A program made the position numbers and the translations under genes. From positions 1 to 33,936 of the forward strand of contig DATLDK010000010.1 in assembly GCA_035525905.1 (NCBI GenBank): a stretch of DNA of 33,936 nt, in the 5' to 3' direction. The first letter of the stretch is position 1, and each line of letters opens with the position of its first letter. Below are positions 24,866 through 33,936 of the stretch, in pieces. A model generated the notes under the pieces. The model did not search any database and had not been told where the DNA came from. It saw nothing but the letters and a program-made list of their open reading frames with translations. The DNA is from Gaiellasilicea sp035525905 (GTDB lineage: Bacteria > Actinomycetota > Thermoleophilia > Gaiellales > Gaiellaceae).

Positions 24866-26083
24866 TCAGCGGCCCGCGGCGCGCTGGCGGCGGCGCAGGA
24901 TGGTGTCGAGCGTGACGGCGAACAGCAGGATGCCGCCGGTTGTGATGAAGATCACGCCCTGCGTGAGGTTGAGCGTGTTCAGCCCGTTGGCGATCGTCGC
25001 GATCACGAGGGCCCCGAAGAGCGCGTCTCGCACCTCGCCGCGGCCGCCGAACAGGCTCGTGCCGCCGATCACGGCGGCAGCGATCGCATCGATCAGGAGG
25101 GTGCCGCCGCCCGCATTGAGGTCGACGGAGTTCAGGCGCGCAGCGAGGACGACGCCGCCCAGCCCCGCCATCGCGCCGGAGATCATGAAGACGAGGACGC
25201 GGACGCGAGCGACGTTGATTCCCGCCCGCCGGGCGGCCTCGGCGTTGCCGCCGACGGCGTAGACGTGCCGGCCGAACGTCGTGCGCTTGGCGAGGAACGT
25301 CAGGACGAGCAGCGCCGCCACCATCAGCAACAGAACGAACGGTACCCCCCGGTCCTTGTTCGAAATGATCACGACGAGGATCGTCACGGCCACGACGACC
25401 ACCAGCTTGGCGACGATGAGCAGCGGATCCCGGACGGGCACGCCGTGCCTGCGGTGCGAGAGAACGCCGCTGATCACGCTGGCCGCGTAGACCCCGCAGA
25501 CGATGGCGGCGATGATCCAGCCAGAGGTGCTGGAAAAGAAGTAGTTGGCGGTGTTGTTGACGGTCTCGTCCTGAATGACGATCACACCTTCCTTCTCGAT
25601 CGCCTTCTGGATCGCGCCCTGCCAGATCTGGTAGCCGGCGAGCGTGACGACGAAGGCCGGCACGCCGATGAAGGCGACGAACGACCCCTGGAACGCCCCG
25701 ATCAAGGCGCACGCACCGACGGCGAGGAGAATCGCGACGAGGCCCGGTAGCTGGTGCCCCGAGTCCGGCAGCGTCAGCTGCGCGACGACGACTCCCGCGA
25801 TCCCGCTGATGTAGCTGATCGAGAGATCGATCTCGCCGATCAGGAGCACGAAGACCACCCCGTAGGCCAGCAAGGTCACGCCGGCCATCTGAGTGATGAT
25901 GTTGCTGAAGTTGCCGGGGCTGAGGAAGTTGTCGGCCTTGAAGGAGAAGAAGACCACGATGACGGCGAGGCCGATCAGCACCGGCCAACTGCCGAGATTC
26001 CCTCCTCGAATGTTGTCGACGACGCGCCCGAAGAAGCCCGAGGGCACCTCGGCGGCGGCAGCAGCCGTCGGGTCCGTGCTCAT
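24866..26083 (-). CDS. xylH: XylH-type ABC sugar permease
   Basis: This 405-residue integral membrane protein has about ten transmembrane helices and forms the channel of a pentose/ribose-class ABC importer (BPD_transp_2 family). The blocks GEIDLSISYISGIAGVV, GVPAFVVTLAGYQIW, TTFGRHVYAVGGNAEAARRAGINVARVR (coupling loop to the ATPase) and IDAIAAAVIGGTSLFGGRG follow E. coli XylH closely, including the RGVP segment. GGAG five bases before ATG 26083 is a good ribosome site, and the ATG overlaps the ATPase stop (ATGA), so stoichiometric translation with the ATPase is likely. Confidence 0.93.
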   Translation of the reverse strand: MSTDPTAAAAAEVPSGFFGRVVDNIRGGNLGSWPVLIGLAVIVVFFSFKADNFLSPGNFSNIITQMAGVTLLAYGVVFVLLIGEIDLSISYISGIAGVVVAQLTLPDSGHQLPGLVAILLAVGACALIGAFQGSFVAFIGVPAFVVTLAGYQIWQGAIQKAIEKEGVIVIQDETVNNTANYFFSSTSGWIIAAIVCGVYAASVISGVLSHRRHGVPVRDPLLIVAKLVVVVAVTILVVIISNKDRGVPFVLLLMVAALLVLTFLAKRTTFGRHVYAVGGNAEAARRAGINVARVRVLVFMISGAMAGLGGVVLAARLNSVDLNAGGGTLLIDAIAAAVIGGTSLFGGRGEVRDALFGALVIATIANGLNTLNLTQGVIFITTGGILLFAVTLDTILRRRQRAAGR

Positions 26084-26874
26084 GCCTGCTCCGGAGGGGT
26101 GGACGGGATTCCGGACACCTTTGTCGCGATGCCGGCCGTGATCGCCTCGACGACCTCCTGCTGCGTCGTCTGGTCGCGCTCGTAGACGGCGATGCTGCGC
26201 CCGAGGCGCAGCACTGTGATCCGGTCAGCGACCGCGAAGATGTCGTGCAGGTTGTGTGAGATCAGGACGACCGCCAGTCCCTGGTCGGCCAGGCGCCTGA
26301 CGAGCTCCAGCACCTGCTCGGTCTGCGAGACGCCGAGCGCCGCGGTCGGCTCGTCGAGGATCACGAGACGGGAGTTCCACATCACCGCACGTGCGACCGC
26401 GACGGACTGCCGCTGCCCGCCCGAGAGAGTCGCCACAGGCTGGCGGATCGACTTGATCGTCGTCACAGCCAGGCCCTTCATCGTCTCGGCCGTCTTCGCC
26501 TCCATCACCGGCTCCTTGAGCCGCTGGAGCCAGTCCCGCTCCTCCCGGCCGAGGTACATGTTCTGGACGACGTCGAGGTTGTCGCAGAGCGCCAGATCCT
26601 GGTAGACGACCTCGATGCCGAGCTTGGCCGCGTCCTTCGGCCCGTGGATGTTGACCGAGTGGCCGTCGAACACGAGCTCGCCGCTGTCCCAGGCGTGAAT
26701 CCCGGCGACGCACTTGATCAGGGTGGACTTGCCGGCGCCGTTGTCCCCGACGAGCGCCATCACCTCGCCCGGCCGCACCTCGAAGTCGACGTCCGTGAGC
26801 GCCTGAACCGAGCCGAAGCTCTTCGAGATCCCGCGGAGCTCCAGCAGCGGAGTCGATTCCGACGGCGTCGTCAT
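26080..26874 (-). CDS. Single-domain ABC sugar importer ATPase (FrcA-like)
   Basis: The 264-residue ATPase drives the importer. Motifs: Walker A GDNGAGKST (residues 43-51), Q-loop in VVYQDLAL, signature LSGGQRQSVAVARA, Walker B LVILDEPTAALG and switch His in LISHNLHD. E. coli XylG and RbsA carry two ATPase domains in one chain of about 500 residues; this protein carries one, as in the FrcA fructose ATPase, so it should act as a homodimer. The start is ATG 26874. A 55-bp gap with a strong hairpin separates it from xylF upstream, while the permease follows with an overlap. Confidence 0.93.
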   Translation of the reverse strand: MTTPSESTPLLELRGISKSFGSVQALTDVDFEVRPGEVMALVGDNGAGKSTLIKCVAGIHAWDSGELVFDGHSVNIHGPKDAAKLGIEVVYQDLALCDNLDVVQNMYLGREERDWLQRLKEPVMEAKTAETMKGLAVTTIKSIRQPVATLSGGQRQSVAVARAVMWNSRLVILDEPTAALGVSQTEQVLELVRRLADQGLAVVLISHNLHDIFAVADRITVLRLGRSIAVYERDQTTQQEVVEAITAGIATKVSGIPSTPPEQA

Positions 26875-26887
26875 GGCGACTGAGGAA

Positions 26888-26919
26888 GGTGGGGGCGCGC
26901 CCTAGGGACGGCCCCCACC
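26888..26919 (-). terminator. Intercistronic hairpin between xylF and the ATPase gene
   Basis: A perfect 9-bp stem (GGTGGGGGC at 26888-26896, GCCCCCACC at 26911-26919) with a 14-base loop begins 11 bases after the xylF stop. It fits the partial terminator or 3'-stabilising hairpin often found after binding-protein genes in ABC operons, which lets the binding protein be made in excess. There is no T-tract. Confidence 0.6.
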
Positions 26920-26929
26920 CGATCGCTTC

Positions 26930-27991
26930 CTACTTGCAGTACTTCGCGTACGTGCCGACGCAGACCTTGCTCTTCTTCAGATACCCGTTGAAGAGCTGCT
27001 TGTAGTTGGCCTTCGTGATCGACACGGGCGGGATGATGAAGGCGGGCAGCGTCTTGCTGCCGTTCTTCACCGTGCCCGTCTGTGCGGGCTTCTGGCCCTT
27101 GGAGAGGGCGATGGCCGCCTTCGCCGAGGCGGTTGCGAGCTTCCGCGTGTCCTTCCACACCGTCATCGTCTGCCAGCCCGAGATGATGTTCTGGACGCCC
27201 TGCTCGGTCGCATCCTGGCCGCTGAGCGGGATCGGCTTCAGCTTGTGAGCCTTCAGAGCCACGACCACCGCGTTCGCCAGGCCGTCGTTGGCCGCCGCGA
27301 CTGCGTCGATCTTGTTGCTGGTCTTGACCAGCATCTGCTCGAAGATCGTTCCCGCCTTCTGGTTGTCCCAGCCGGGCGTGAACTGCTGCGGGCCCTTCTT
27401 GAACGTACCGTTCTTGTACAGCGGGTTCAGGACCGACTCGTAACCACCCTTGAAGAGGAACGAGTTGTTGTCCGTCTGGCCACCGTGGAGCTCCGCCACG
27501 ACGGGCTTCTGGCCGTACTTGCCGTTGGCCTTCAGGCCCGCGACGACGCCCTTGCCCTGCAACACGCCGACAGCGGCGCCGTCGAACGAGATGTAGATCG
27601 CGGCAGAACCGCCGATCACCTGGCGGTCGTATTCGATCACCTTCGCGTTGCGCGACCTGGCCGCCGCCTCGATCGCGATCGAGGAGCCCTTGTCGAGCGA
27701 GACGAGGATGACGACCTTCGCCCCGTTCGCCAGGCACTGGTCAGCCTGCGTCTTCTGCTTCTGGGCACTGCCGTCCGCATTCGTGATCACGTACGAGACG
27801 CCGGCCTTCTTGAAGGCGGCGACGAGTGCGGGCCGGTCCTGCGTCTCCCACCGGACTGAAGACTTCGGATCCGGCAGCAGTACGCAAATGTCGGCGCTGG
27901 CCGCTTTCTTGCCAGGCTTCGCAACCGCGGCGGTGACGGTGACGCTGACCGTCAAGGCCGTGATCACGAGAGCAAAGATGAGCTTCTTCAC
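26930..27991 (-). CDS. xylF: XylF-type sugar-binding protein of an ABC importer
   Basis: The 353-residue exported protein binds the sugar and delivers it to the permease. A signal peptide (VKKLIFALVITALTVSVTVTAAVA) is followed by the periplasmic-binding-protein type I fold (peripla_BP_4). Blocks match E. coli XylF: VIEYDRQVIGG-AAIYISFDGAAVG, NNSFLFKGGYE, NKIDAVAAANDGLANAV, ISGWQTMTVWKDTRKLA and the ligand motif SGQDAT. No lipobox is seen, so it may be held by other means or released. I chose GTG 27991 since AGGGAGG (28001-28007) stands nine bases upstream; ATG 28021 would put ten polar residues ahead of the signal helix. D-xylose is the likely but unproven ligand. Confidence 0.9.
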   Translation of the reverse strand: MKKLIFALVITALTVSVTVTAAVAKPGKKAASADICVLLPDPKSSVRWETQDRPALVAAFKKAGVSYVITNADGSAQKQKTQADQCLANGAKVVILVSLDKGSSIAIEAAARSRNAKVIEYDRQVIGGSAAIYISFDGAAVGVLQGKGVVAGLKANGKYGQKPVVAELHGGQTDNNSFLFKGGYESVLNPLYKNGTFKKGPQQFTPGWDNQKAGTIFEQMLVKTSNKIDAVAAANDGLANAVVVALKAHKLKPIPLSGQDATEQGVQNIISGWQTMTVWKDTRKLATASAKAAIALSKGQKPAQTGTVKNGSKTLPAFIIPPVSITKANYKQLFNGYLKKSKVCVGTYAKYCK

Positions 27992-28009
27992 AATCGCTTC
28001 CCTCCCTAG

Positions 28010-28045
28010 CCGTTCGGACATCGATCCAGTGCATCAAACGAACGG
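28010..28045 (-). promoter_or_regulatory. Inverted repeat upstream of xylF, possible operator
   Basis: CCGTTCG (28010-28016) and CGAACGG (28039-28045) form a perfect 7-bp inverted repeat, 29 bases centre to centre, just upstream of the xylF ribosome site. The spacing is near three helical turns, which would suit a dimeric regulator. No regulator gene lies in the window. A leader stem is the alternative. Confidence 0.35.
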
Positions 28046-28095
28046 GTAACTAGACCCGACCTGCATCAGCCCCTCGACCAAACTAAACGTGCGCC

Positions 28096-28117
28096 CGGCC
28101 TCAGTCAACTGAGGCCG
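28096..28117 (-). terminator. Terminator of the FG-GAP/haloperoxidase gene
   Basis: A perfect 9-bp stem (CGGCCTCAG/CTGAGGCCG) with a TCAA loop lies four bases past the stop at 28122. On the minus strand it is followed after about eight bases by TTTAGTTT, a broken T-tract. This should separate the large gene from the xylF operon. Confidence 0.65.
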
Positions 28118-28121
28118 CGGC

Positions 28122-31100
28122 TCACCGGTGCGCCGAGCCGTCGAAGTAGCGCTGCGCCAGCGCCCAGGCGCGCTTGCCGACGATCGAGCCGACGCGACGG
28201 CCCGCGAAGTCGTCCGCCGGGACGTGGATGCCGCCAAAGAGGCGCGAGACGCCGGCCTGGTCTGCGGCGTCGTAGTACGTGGCCGACTGGAGCTTGACGG
28301 GCGCCACCGGACCTTGCTCGAACTTCAGGTAGCCCGGCCCGAAGGTCTGCTCGAACAGCCCCCCGGGGAAGTACGGGCTTCCGGTGAGGCCGGTCAGAAC
28401 CTCGGCTGCCGCCCTGCTGAAGGTGCTATGACCGGAGATGAAGCCGGGGAAGGCAGGCGTGACGAAGGTGGGCCGCTGGTACGGCACCCAGTCGGCCCCG
28501 AGACCCCACCCGACGCCGTTCTTGCCACGCCAGGTGCGAATCGCGATCTCGCCGATATGCGCTGAGAGCGCGGCATGCCGTTCGCCGGGAGCGCTGGACG
28601 CGGCGGTCACGAGCTCGATCAGCCCCGGCACGAGCGGGAGCCCATCACGGCTGTAGGACGGTGCCCGCGGATCGGTCGACTGCCCCTGGGCCGCGAGGTA
28701 CCGGATCATGGAGATCGGGCGCACGGCGTTGTACTCCCGCTTGATCCCCCACGCTGCGATGGCGGCGTCGTGGACGGCCCCGTTGAGGGCCAGGTAGAGG
28801 CGCACGTCCCACTTCAGCCGGCTCGCCGCTCCCGCACCGATGCGCGCCGCCAGCAGCGGTGAGTCGGAGACGACGTTCGCGAGCACGTTCCAGTGTCCCG
28901 GCGGCGTCTCCGAGCTGGGGCCGTCCGCCCAGAACTCCGCGACCACCCGGCCAAAGTCCGAACGGCGCACCAGATTCGGCGCGTACGGCTTCCCGGTGAC
29001 GGGATTGACGTCATAGCCGTTGCCGTCGTTCGTCCCGAGCGGATTGTCCCCACGCGCGCCGGGGCCGATGTCCATCAGCTGGCCGTCGAGCGGGTCGAGC
29101 TCCCCGCTCAGGCGGATCACGTCCACCGCGGCCTGCTTGTAGGAAGCGCTGTCCGCGGTGCCGAAGGGCGGCTTGCCCGGGTCGATCGGAAGCCTCTTCC
29201 TCGACACCGGTAGCGCGAAGCTTTTGACGTGGCCCCAGCCGGCGCCGATGAACGACTGCACGCGCCCCGGGACCGCAAGGCCGTTCTGGGCGATGATCTG
29301 GTCGAGGGCCAGCGGCTGCCAAAAGACCGGATCGTGCATGGCCGCTCCCGACTGGGCGACGATCAGCGGCTCGTTCACCGCCCGGTAGCTCGTGTCGGCG
29401 TAGTGCTGCCGCTCCAGCGAGCCGTCCTCCAGCCCGGCCTTGATCACCGCCGCGGCGATCCGGTTCCCGAGTGCTGCCGGCGAATCGCCTTTGGTACTCG
29501 CGAATTCCGGGCTGAGGCAGAGCGAGGTCAGCGTCCCCGTCAGCGCGTCGAACGTCGTCTGCAAGCCGGCCCCTTGGGCGTAGCGCCAGAGGAGCACCCG
29601 GTACGCGGCGTAGCTGATCGCCGTCTCTCGCGCGGCCTGGACGTCGACGGCGCCGACCTTCTCGCGGACGAAGTAGCCGTCGGCGGTGCGCTCGTAGGCA
29701 GCCCAGGCATCCCACATCGCGGCGGAGACGTGGAAGAGGTTCCTGGCATGCGTCGTCGGAGCCGGGAGGTCCCGCCGAATCGCGTCGAGGACCGCCTCGT
29801 CCCAGACGCGTGCGACCGAGCGGCCGCGCAGGTCCGGCACGCAGCCCGTGAGCCGCCAGGGCTCGTCCGCCACCGTGACCACCCGGTTCGACGCGACATT
29901 CGCCAGCCGCGTCTCACGCCCGCTCGGGTAGCGGACCGTCAACTCGGCGACGCCCGTCGCCTGCCCGAGCCCGAAGTGGACGCGGGGATCCTCCGACGAC
30001 AGGTAACTGCTGCCGGCCTGCAGCTCGCGGACGAGGCGGCGGCCGTCCGGGAGGACCGCCGTCACACGGGCGCCGGGGTGGAACCCCTCGAGCGCCACCT
30101 CGAGCCAGTTGCCCGTCGTTGCAGCGCCCTTGAGCAGCATCAGCCGGCCCCCGACCGAGTTGATCGCGAAGTCGAGCCGCCCGTCGTTGTCGTAGTCCGC
30201 GGCTGCGAGGCCGCGACCGACCACGAGCGGCAGCGCCGAGACCCCGGAGCTTGCGGCGGCATCGGTGAACTGCCGCGGCGCCCCTTGCGCGGCCCGGTTC
30301 TCGAGCACCTGAACGGGCTGCGCGTCGCGGGTCAGGTTGCGGACGGGAATCGACCCGTTGGCGAGGAGGAGGTCCGGGTCGCCGTCGAGATCGAGGTCGG
30401 CCCAGGTCACGCCCCAGCCGGTGAAGGACCGGCCGAAGGCGGCGGCGAAGCCGGCCCGCCCGTCGGCGAACGACGCGCCGTTCCTCGCCGCGGGCACGCC
30501 GTTCAGGACTGCGTGCTGCTGGCCCCGCGAATTGGTGACGAAGAGGTCGGCGATGCCGTCTCCATCGGCGTCGGCGATCGCGACGCCCATGCCCGCGTTC
30601 GGATCTGCCGCGCCTGCGCCGCCCGCGCGCTCCTCGAAGCGAAAGCCGAGACCGGCCGGGTCTGTGCTCTTGCCGCCGGGCCAGGCGACGTTCTCGTAGA
30701 GCCGGTTCGGATCCTCGTCGTTCGCGACGTAGAGGTCGAGCCGGCCGTCGCGATCGAGGTCCGAGAAGGCCGCCCCGAGCGTGTGGTCGAACCGCGCCGC
30801 TTCGAGGCCGGCCTGACGCCCGATCTCCCGGAAGCGACCCCGCCCCAGGTTCAGGTAGAGCAGGTCGCGGACGCCCAGGTGGTCACCCGGAAAGCCGGCG
30901 CTGGAGCCGGGAATCGGAGCGTTCACATCGGTGTAGCCGCCGACGTAGAGATCGGGCCGCCCGTCGCCGTCGACGTCCCCCACGGCCGCAGACGTGCGCC
31001 AGCCCGAGGCGGCGACGCCGGCGGCGGCAGCACCCTCTCGGAACCTGCCCTTGCCCGCGTTCCAGAGGAGGGCGCTTGTCCCGGCCGCGGTCACGTAAAG

Positions 31101-31514
31101 ATCCGAGTCGCCGTCTGAATCGAGATCGGCGGCGACGCACCCGGTCCCCCGGATGGCCAACCCGGCGCCGGAACGCCGGGTGACGTCGACGAACTTTCCC
31201 TTCACGTTGTGAAAGAGGGCGCTGCGCGGCAGCCCGCCGCGCTGCTGCCATCGCAGCGCGTCCGCGTCCGAGTAGGAGTTGACGACGAAGAGGTCGATCC
31301 AGCCGTCGCGGTCGTAATCGAGCCAGCACAGCCCGCTGCCCATCATCGAGACCGGGTCTGCCGAGACGCCGAAGCGGAAGGCGCCCTGGCGGAAGTCGAG
31401 CCCGACCTGGGTCGCGACGTTTTGCAGGCTGACGCGGGCCGGTGACGACGCTGCACCCGGCACGAAGACGACGATCGCGAGCACTGCAGCCGCAACGGAG
31501 GCGAGGCGCGTCAC
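28122..31514 (-). CDS. Secreted FG-GAP/ASPIC-vanadium haloperoxidase fusion
   Basis: A 1130-residue exported protein (signal peptide VTRLASVAAAVLAIVVFVPGAASS). Residues about 35-460 carry seven FG-GAP/VCBS repeats with calcium-type loops (DYDRDGWID, DLDSDGDSD, DVDGDGRPD, DLDRDGRLD, DADGDGIAD, DLDLDGDPD, DYDNDGRLD). Residues about 465-540 are an ASPIC/UnbV domain (NWLEVALEG, HFGLGQATGVAELTVRYPSG). The rest is a vanadium haloperoxidase-type PAP2-like domain with Lys925, Arg932, Ser1027-Gly-His1029, Arg1091 and His1097. The spacings (7 and 6 residues) equal those of Curvularia chloroperoxidase, so vanadate binding is likely. It may halogenate or oxidise substrates outside the cell, or act as a phosphatase. 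Start GTG 31514 is the only one before the signal helix. Confidence 0.88.
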   Translation of the reverse strand: MTRLASVAAAVLAIVVFVPGAASSPARVSLQNVATQVGLDFRQGAFRFGVSADPVSMMGSGLCWLDYDRDGWIDLFVVNSYSDADALRWQQRGGLPRSALFHNVKGKFVDVTRRSGAGLAIRGTGCVAADLDSDGDSDLYVTAAGTSALLWNAGKGRFREGAAAAGVAASGWRTSAAVGDVDGDGRPDLYVGGYTDVNAPIPGSSAGFPGDHLGVRDLLYLNLGRGRFREIGRQAGLEAARFDHTLGAAFSDLDRDGRLDLYVANDEDPNRLYENVAWPGGKSTDPAGLGFRFEERAGGAGAADPNAGMGVAIADADGDGIADLFVTNSRGQQHAVLNGVPAARNGASFADGRAGFAAAFGRSFTGWGVTWADLDLDGDPDLLLANGSIPVRNLTRDAQPVQVLENRAAQGAPRQFTDAAASSGVSALPLVVGRGLAAADYDNDGRLDFAINSVGGRLMLLKGAATTGNWLEVALEGFHPGARVTAVLPDGRRLVRELQAGSSYLSSEDPRVHFGLGQATGVAELTVRYPSGRETRLANVASNRVVTVADEPWRLTGCVPDLRGRSVARVWDEAVLDAIRRDLPAPTTHARNLFHVSAAMWDAWAAYERTADGYFVREKVGAVDVQAARETAISYAAYRVLLWRYAQGAGLQTTFDALTGTLTSLCLSPEFASTKGDSPAALGNRIAAAVIKAGLEDGSLERQHYADTSYRAVNEPLIVAQSGAAMHDPVFWQPLALDQIIAQNGLAVPGRVQSFIGAGWGHVKSFALPVSRKRLPIDPGKPPFGTADSASYKQAAVDVIRLSGELDPLDGQLMDIGPGARGDNPLGTNDGNGYDVNPVTGKPYAPNLVRRSDFGRVVAEFWADGPSSETPPGHWNVLANVVSDSPLLAARIGAGAASRLKWDVRLYLALNGAVHDAAIAAWGIKREYNAVRPISMIRYLAAQGQSTDPRAPSYSRDGLPLVPGLIELVTAASSAPGERHAALSAHIGEIAIRTWRGKNGVGWGLGADWVPYQRPTFVTPAFPGFISGHSTFSRAAAEVLTGLTGSPYFPGGLFEQTFGPGYLKFEQGPVAPVKLQSATYYDAADQAGVSRLFGGIHVPADDFAGRRVGSIVGKRAWALAQRYFDGSAHR

Positions 31515-31569
31515 TCGCTTCAGCGTACTCAGCCACGCGACGCGATGGAAGGGCGCTCTAAGCTGCCCC

Positions 31570-33054
<1,485 letters not shown>

Positions 33055-33061
33055 GACCTTC

Positions 33062-33088
33062 GGGCCGGCAAGATCGGTCGCCCGGCCC
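33062..33088 (+). terminator. Hairpin after malate synthase
   Basis: GGGCCGG (33062-33068) and CCGGCCC (33082-33088) form a perfect 7-bp stem with a 13-base loop, seven bases after the aceB stop. No T-tract follows, so it is a candidate only. Confidence 0.4.
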
Positions 33089-33125
33089 ATTGCGCAGCAC
33101 CCCGGCCGACCGAGAACATCGTCAG

Positions 33126-33281
33126 ATGAACGATGGACAGATCCTGCTCTGGTGCGTCGCGCTGATCGCGCTCGAGCTCCAGCACCTCAAGTGGATCGTG
33201 TGGGAGCACTGGGACTGCCGGCATTGCGGCGTCAAGCATCGTCATTGCGGCCACGGCGCCAGGCTCGTCAAGTACTTCTAG
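33126..33281 (+). CDS. Small membrane protein with a Cys/His cluster
   Basis: A 51-residue product (ATG 33126) has one hydrophobic helix (ILLWCVALIALELQHLKWIVW) and a C-terminal tail CRHCGVKHRHCGHG with C-x2-C, HC and H residues that could bind zinc or another metal. I do not recognise a family. The composition (Trp, Cys and His rich) is unlike random high-GC sequence, which favours a real gene. It follows malate synthase by 71 bp and ends three bases before the convergent lipoprotein stop. The ribosome site is weak (GAGAAC, nine bases upstream). An in-frame TTG at 33090 would add 12 polar residues. Confidence 0.55.
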   Translation: MNDGQILLWCVALIALELQHLKWIVWEHWDCRHCGVKHRHCGHGARLVKYF

Positions 33282-33284
33282 CGG

Positions 33285-33908
33285 CTAGTCGCCGGCGACG
33301 AAGAACTGCCAGTCGCCGTCCGCGGTGATCGCGGTCCGGTAACCGAGATAGCCCGTGCTCGTCGGCCCCTGCATCTGCTCGACCTCGGCCTGGGTGTAGA
33401 GGCCCGCGTCGACGACCGCCTGCCAGTCCTCGTCGGTCGGCGTCTCTTCGTAGGCGGACGGCCAAGCGTACGAGCCGGTCTCGTTGCGGCTGTGCGGAAT
33501 CGTCAGGATCGTGGCGAGCGAGCGCATCGGCAGCGGCCGCTCCGTTGCCCCTTCCTCGATGCTGCGCCAATACTCGGACGCGTCCGTCCCGGTTCCGTAG
33601 CTGAAGGTGAAGCCCTCCCCCTTCTCCAGCGCGATCTGCTCGAGGGCGTCGTAATCGCACGCGATCGCGGCGTCGAAGACGCGCTTGCGGACGTCAGCCA
33701 CTGCGGGCGGGAGATCCTGCTCCGCAAGCGTCAGCCGCAGCCCGGCGGTCGAGCACGCCGCAGCAGGCTCCTGCGTGAGCGTCTCCGTCTCGGTAACCGT
33801 CTCCGTCACGGTCACCGGCTGCGTCGCTGCGGCATCCTTCGCTCCATCCGAGCCGCAGCCGGCGAGCGCGACGGCGAGGACTGCGGCGAGCAGAAATCTG
33901 CCGCTCAT
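33285..33908 (-). CDS. Lipoprotein of unknown function
   Basis: The 207-residue product starts at ATG 33908 with a lipoprotein signal (SGRFLLAAVLAVALAGCGSDG); the lipobox LAGC would be lipidated on Cys18 or close to it. A low-complexity linker of Thr-Glu-Val repeats (TVTETVTETETLTQ) follows, then a folded domain with two Cys (AACSTAG, AIACDYD), aromatic motifs (FTFSYGTG, EYWRSIEEG, YAWPSAYEETP) and a C-terminal GYLGYRTAITADGDWQFFVAGD. No family is recognised; the arrangement suggests a cell-surface protein on a flexible stalk. The 28 bases to the right edge hold nothing I can assign. Confidence 0.75.
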   Translation of the reverse strand: MSGRFLLAAVLAVALAGCGSDGAKDAAATQPVTVTETVTETETLTQEPAAACSTAGLRLTLAEQDLPPAVADVRKRVFDAAIACDYDALEQIALEKGEGFTFSYGTGTDASEYWRSIEEGATERPLPMRSLATILTIPHSRNETGSYAWPSAYEETPTDEDWQAVVDAGLYTQAEVEQMQGPTSTGYLGYRTAITADGDWQFFVAGD

Positions 33909-33936
33909 AGATGCAGCGACCCCTGGGCGAGCGCGT

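Noticed and set aside
27992..28021. ATG 28021 as xylF start
   Set aside because: It would add ten polar residues before the signal helix and lacks a ribosome site, while GTG 27991 has AGGGAGG nine bases upstream.

Overview
The window is a high-GC stretch (about 70% by eye) of bacterial chromosome. It has many GTG starts, ATGA/GTGA gene overlaps, almost no intergenic space, and no insertion sequence, phage gene, CRISPR array, tRNA or rRNA that I could see. A CysO-type cysteine biosynthesis operon (carrier protein, CysM, JAMM protease), a short primary sigma factor and the overall gene set point to Actinomycetota. A deep soil lineage such as Thermoleophilia (Gaiellales/Solirubrobacterales) is my inference, not something the sequence proves. 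The longest stretch without a gene is 245 bp (5022-5266).

Layout. 1-3113 (+): the end of a phospholipase D-like protein, a secreted protein of unknown function, a class I/II aminotransferase and a small secreted protein. 3082-5021 (-): acyl-CoA dehydrogenase followed by a SAM methyltransferase. 5267-7651 (-): fumarylacetoacetase and a phosphotransferase (APH-fold) protein. 7680-11699 (+): a YtcJ-type amidohydrolase, an APC permease and an acetamidase/formamidase, which together suggest amide or N-formyl compound use. 11696-14294 (-): an M20 dipeptidase and peptidase T. 14338-17678 (-): a GT1 glycosyltransferase, a membrane-anchored repeat protein and the primary sigma factor.

17735-21020 (+): a tight five-gene operon. 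It encodes a rhodanese-ThiF E1 fusion, a CysO sulfur carrier whose encoded C-terminus is Gly-Gly-Cys, an O-phosphoserine-type CysM, a Mec-type JAMM protease and a metallo-beta-lactamase-fold protein that has lost its metal motif. All steps from sulfur transfer to cysteine release appear to be encoded together. 21010-28045: a pentose locus with an XylF-type binding protein, a single-domain ABC ATPase, an XylH-type permease, xylulokinase with an apparent CTG start, two Gfo/Idh/MocA oxidoreductases and a GlcG/HbpS protein. A strong hairpin lies between the binding protein and the ATPase genes. No xylose isomerase is in the window.

28122-33908: a 1130-residue secreted protein that joins a seven-repeat FG-GAP/ASPIC (CRTAC1-like) half to a complete vanadium haloperoxidase-type half, then malate synthase A, a 51-residue membrane peptide with a Cys/His cluster, and a lipoprotein. 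The strongest leads are the CysO operon with its built-in C-terminal cysteine, the FG-GAP-haloperoxidase fusion and the CTG-initiated xylulokinase.
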